NCBI GenBank assembly: GCA_963732585.1
Contig: CAVSZY010000003.1
Coordinates: 186,001-250,000 of the forward strand
Source: WLMZ01 sp963732585
GTDB taxonomy: Bacteria; Actinomycetota; Acidimicrobiia; Acidimicrobiales; Ilumatobacteraceae
DNA: 64,000 nt
Reading direction: 5' to 3'
Part shown: one piece after another, positions 62,888-64,000 of the stretch
How positions within the stretch are numbered: the stretch's first letter is position 1
How the letters are laid out: each line of letters starts with the position of its first letter
Translations under genes and position numbers: made by a program
The notes under the pieces: generated by a model
Seen by the model: the letters and a program-made list of their open reading frames with translations, nothing else
Databases searched by the model: none
What the model was told of the DNA's origin: nothing

Positions 62888-63762
62888 AGTCGGTTGGGTT
62901 GCGCCCCGATCAGCTGTCTGTCTCGCTCGACCTGGCACGTAGTCGCGTCGACAAGCAGTTCGAAGAGCGGCTGATGGCATCGATCGATCAGATCGGTCTG
63001 GTCGAGCCGCTAAAGGTCGCCAGTGTAGGAAAGGGTCGATACCTCATCGTCGACGGCGTGCTGCGGTGGCGTGCGATCAGTGCCATCCGGGCTGCCGACC
63101 CAAGTCGCTTCGAGACCATCCCGGCGTATGTCGTCAAGCACGATCGTCGGTACGAGATCCGCTACCAGACCGACATCTACCAAGACTTGTTGCCCAGCCA
63201 GCTCGCCGAGCTGGTAGAGCACCTCCACCAGACCGACGGGATCCAGAAGTCGCAGATCGCCGCCTACATCGGTGTGTCGGCACCGACGCTGCGCAACTAC
63301 ACCGGCCTCGCCCGGCTGGTCGAACGTGGTGGCCTGTTTGCCCGAGTAGTCGAGCTCATGGACGCTGGTGTCGTGCCGGCCTCCAACCCGTTCGCATGGC
63401 TGCGGCTGACCGAGAAGGGTCTGCGCACAGCACTGGGACACCTGGCGGGTGACGGCATGTTGCCCGAGGCGTGGATTGACGGACAGATGGAAGATGCCGC
63501 AGCTGGCAGACCGAGGCGCTTGCCGCTCAAGGATGTCGAGGCGATCACGGGCGATCTACCTCCCGACTGTTACCGCGAAGATGAGGAAGTTCGCTCGAAG
63601 AAGCGCGAGCTCGGCCTGAGGCGTGGCAAGGCAGCAACGAGCCACGCGTCATCGGCAGAACAGAACGCTGCCGGCCGACGCAACCTGAACGCTGTCATCA
63701 AGCAAGCAGATGATCCGGTGCTTCGCCTCGCCGCCGAATCGTTGAGGGCGGCGCTGGTATGA
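62884..63762 (+). CDS. Second ParB-like protein
   Basis: A 292-residue protein starting with GTG in the overlap GTGA. It has 'LRPDQLSVSLDLARSRVDKQ', 'IDQIGLVEPLKVASVGKGRY' and 'IVDGVLRWRAISAI' (the ParB box), then the HTH 'QIAAYIGVSAPTLRNYTGLA' and a basic C-terminus. It differs clearly from the first ParB-like protein and is probably a partner of the methyltransferase that follows, whose ATG overlaps its stop. The function is unknown. Confidence 0.8.
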   Translation: MKSVGLRPDQLSVSLDLARSRVDKQFEERLMASIDQIGLVEPLKVASVGKGRYLIVDGVLRWRAISAIRAADPSRFETIPAYVVKHDRRYEIRYQTDIYQDLLPSQLAELVEHLHQTDGIQKSQIAAYIGVSAPTLRNYTGLARLVERGGLFARVVELMDAGVVPASNPFAWLRLTEKGLRTALGHLAGDGMLPEAWIDGQMEDAAAGRPRRLPLKDVEAITGDLPPDCYREDEEVRSKKRELGLRRGKAATSHASSAEQNAAGRRNLNAVIKQADDPVLRLAAESLRAALV

Positions 63763-64000
63763 GCGCCGCCGTGCTGGAGTGGGACGACCCGTTCTTCAGC
63801 ACCCCGACCCCGGCGTCGCTCGACGGCGGCACGACGAACAAGGGCCCGCTGTGGCACGCGATTTCACCGCGCTGGGGACACGCTGCTCATCCGATGTGTT
63901 CGTACCAAGGGATGTTCCCGGCCAAGCTCGCCCACTACTTCATCCAGCGTTACTCGCGGCCCGGTGACCTCGTGGTCGACCCGTTCAGCGGCCGTGGCAC
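63759..64000 (+). CDS. DNA methyltransferase (alpha/gamma-type order), cut by the window edge
   Basis: 80 codons are present. 'WGHAAHPMCSYQGMFPAKLA' and 'RPGDLVVDPFSGRG' (AdoMet motif I, DPFxGxGT type) identify an m4C/m6A methyltransferase; the catalytic motif lies beyond the window. ATG 63759 overlaps the stop of the second ParB-like gene, giving a coupled three-gene unit. Confidence 0.8.
   Translation, partial: MSAAVLEWDDPFFSTPTPASLDGGTTNKGPLWHAISPRWGHAAHPMCSYQGMFPAKLAHYFIQRYSRPGDLVVDPFSGRG

Overview
The window is high-GC DNA from an actinobacterium. I infer the class Acidimicrobiia (Ilumatobacter/Microthrix-like) from a fused shikimate kinase/3-dehydroquinate synthase, the actinobacterial exonuclease/polymerase-A protein, a SigE-type ECF sigma factor, several lipoproteins with Thr/Ser-rich linkers, and DUF6431-type transposon genes. 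This placement comes from gene content only; no rRNA gene is present.

Chromosomal part (1 to about 45.7 kb). It opens with a purine/amidohydrolase-type catabolic group: the 3' end of a molybdenum hydroxylase, a metal-dependent amidohydrolase and a luciferase-like flavin oxidoreductase, joined by overlapping start/stop codons. A thioesterase, a DUF2237 protein and a VIT1-type transporter follow on the other strand. Next is a glutamate neighbourhood: a giant NAD-glutamate dehydrogenase with about a dozen frameshifts in 1 kb, gltX, tRNA-Gln and tRNA-Glu. After a VOC-domain fragment and the aroK-aroB fusion comes a scarred segment (13.7-21.4 kb). It holds a decayed ATPase/regulator, an IS110 remnant, an ABC export operon whose first gene is cut by an IS1182-type insertion, and a deletion junction fusing a VapBC remnant to a headless dehydrogenase. 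Ordinary chromosome resumes: two lipoproteins; a stress group (beta-CASP nuclease, tandem and single universal stress proteins, baeRF3 protein) with two similar dyads; an ECF sigma factor with a coupled membrane partner; a family-A polymerase; a GGDEF-EAL protein; an EVE protein; an inositol-monophosphatase-like enzyme; an M23 peptidase; an MMPL transporter; and a group-2 sigma factor.

Integrated element (about 45.7 kb to the right edge, right end not seen). A large serine recombinase abuts and reads into tRNA-Val(TAC). Behind it are an ImmA/IrrE-type protease (frameshifted) with an XRE regulator, ArdA anti-restriction, a ribbon-helix-helix protein beside a large hairpin, a DNA methyltransferase, a Replic_Relax protein, a VirD4/TraG-like coupling ATPase (frameshifted), and several small membrane or helical proteins. 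This looks like an actinobacterial integrative conjugative or mobilizable element. An 18-bp operator-like motif occurs upstream of the XRE gene and twice at the promoter of the coupling-protein operon, so the XRE protein probably represses transfer.

The right part of the element carries a PvuII-like endonuclease fragment, a Ser/Thr kinase split by a 3048-bp three-gene transposon (ExeA/TniB-like ATPase, DDE transposase, DUF6431 protein; 5-bp duplication CCACG), and a divergent module of two ParB-like proteins plus a second DNA methyltransferase cut by the window edge. Removing the transposon and one CCACG restores the kinase reading frame exactly, so that insertion is probably recent. Frameshifts cluster in a few pockets (7.1-8.1, 36.8, 47.9-48.1 and 53.5-54.4 kb); these may be consensus errors rather than gene decay.
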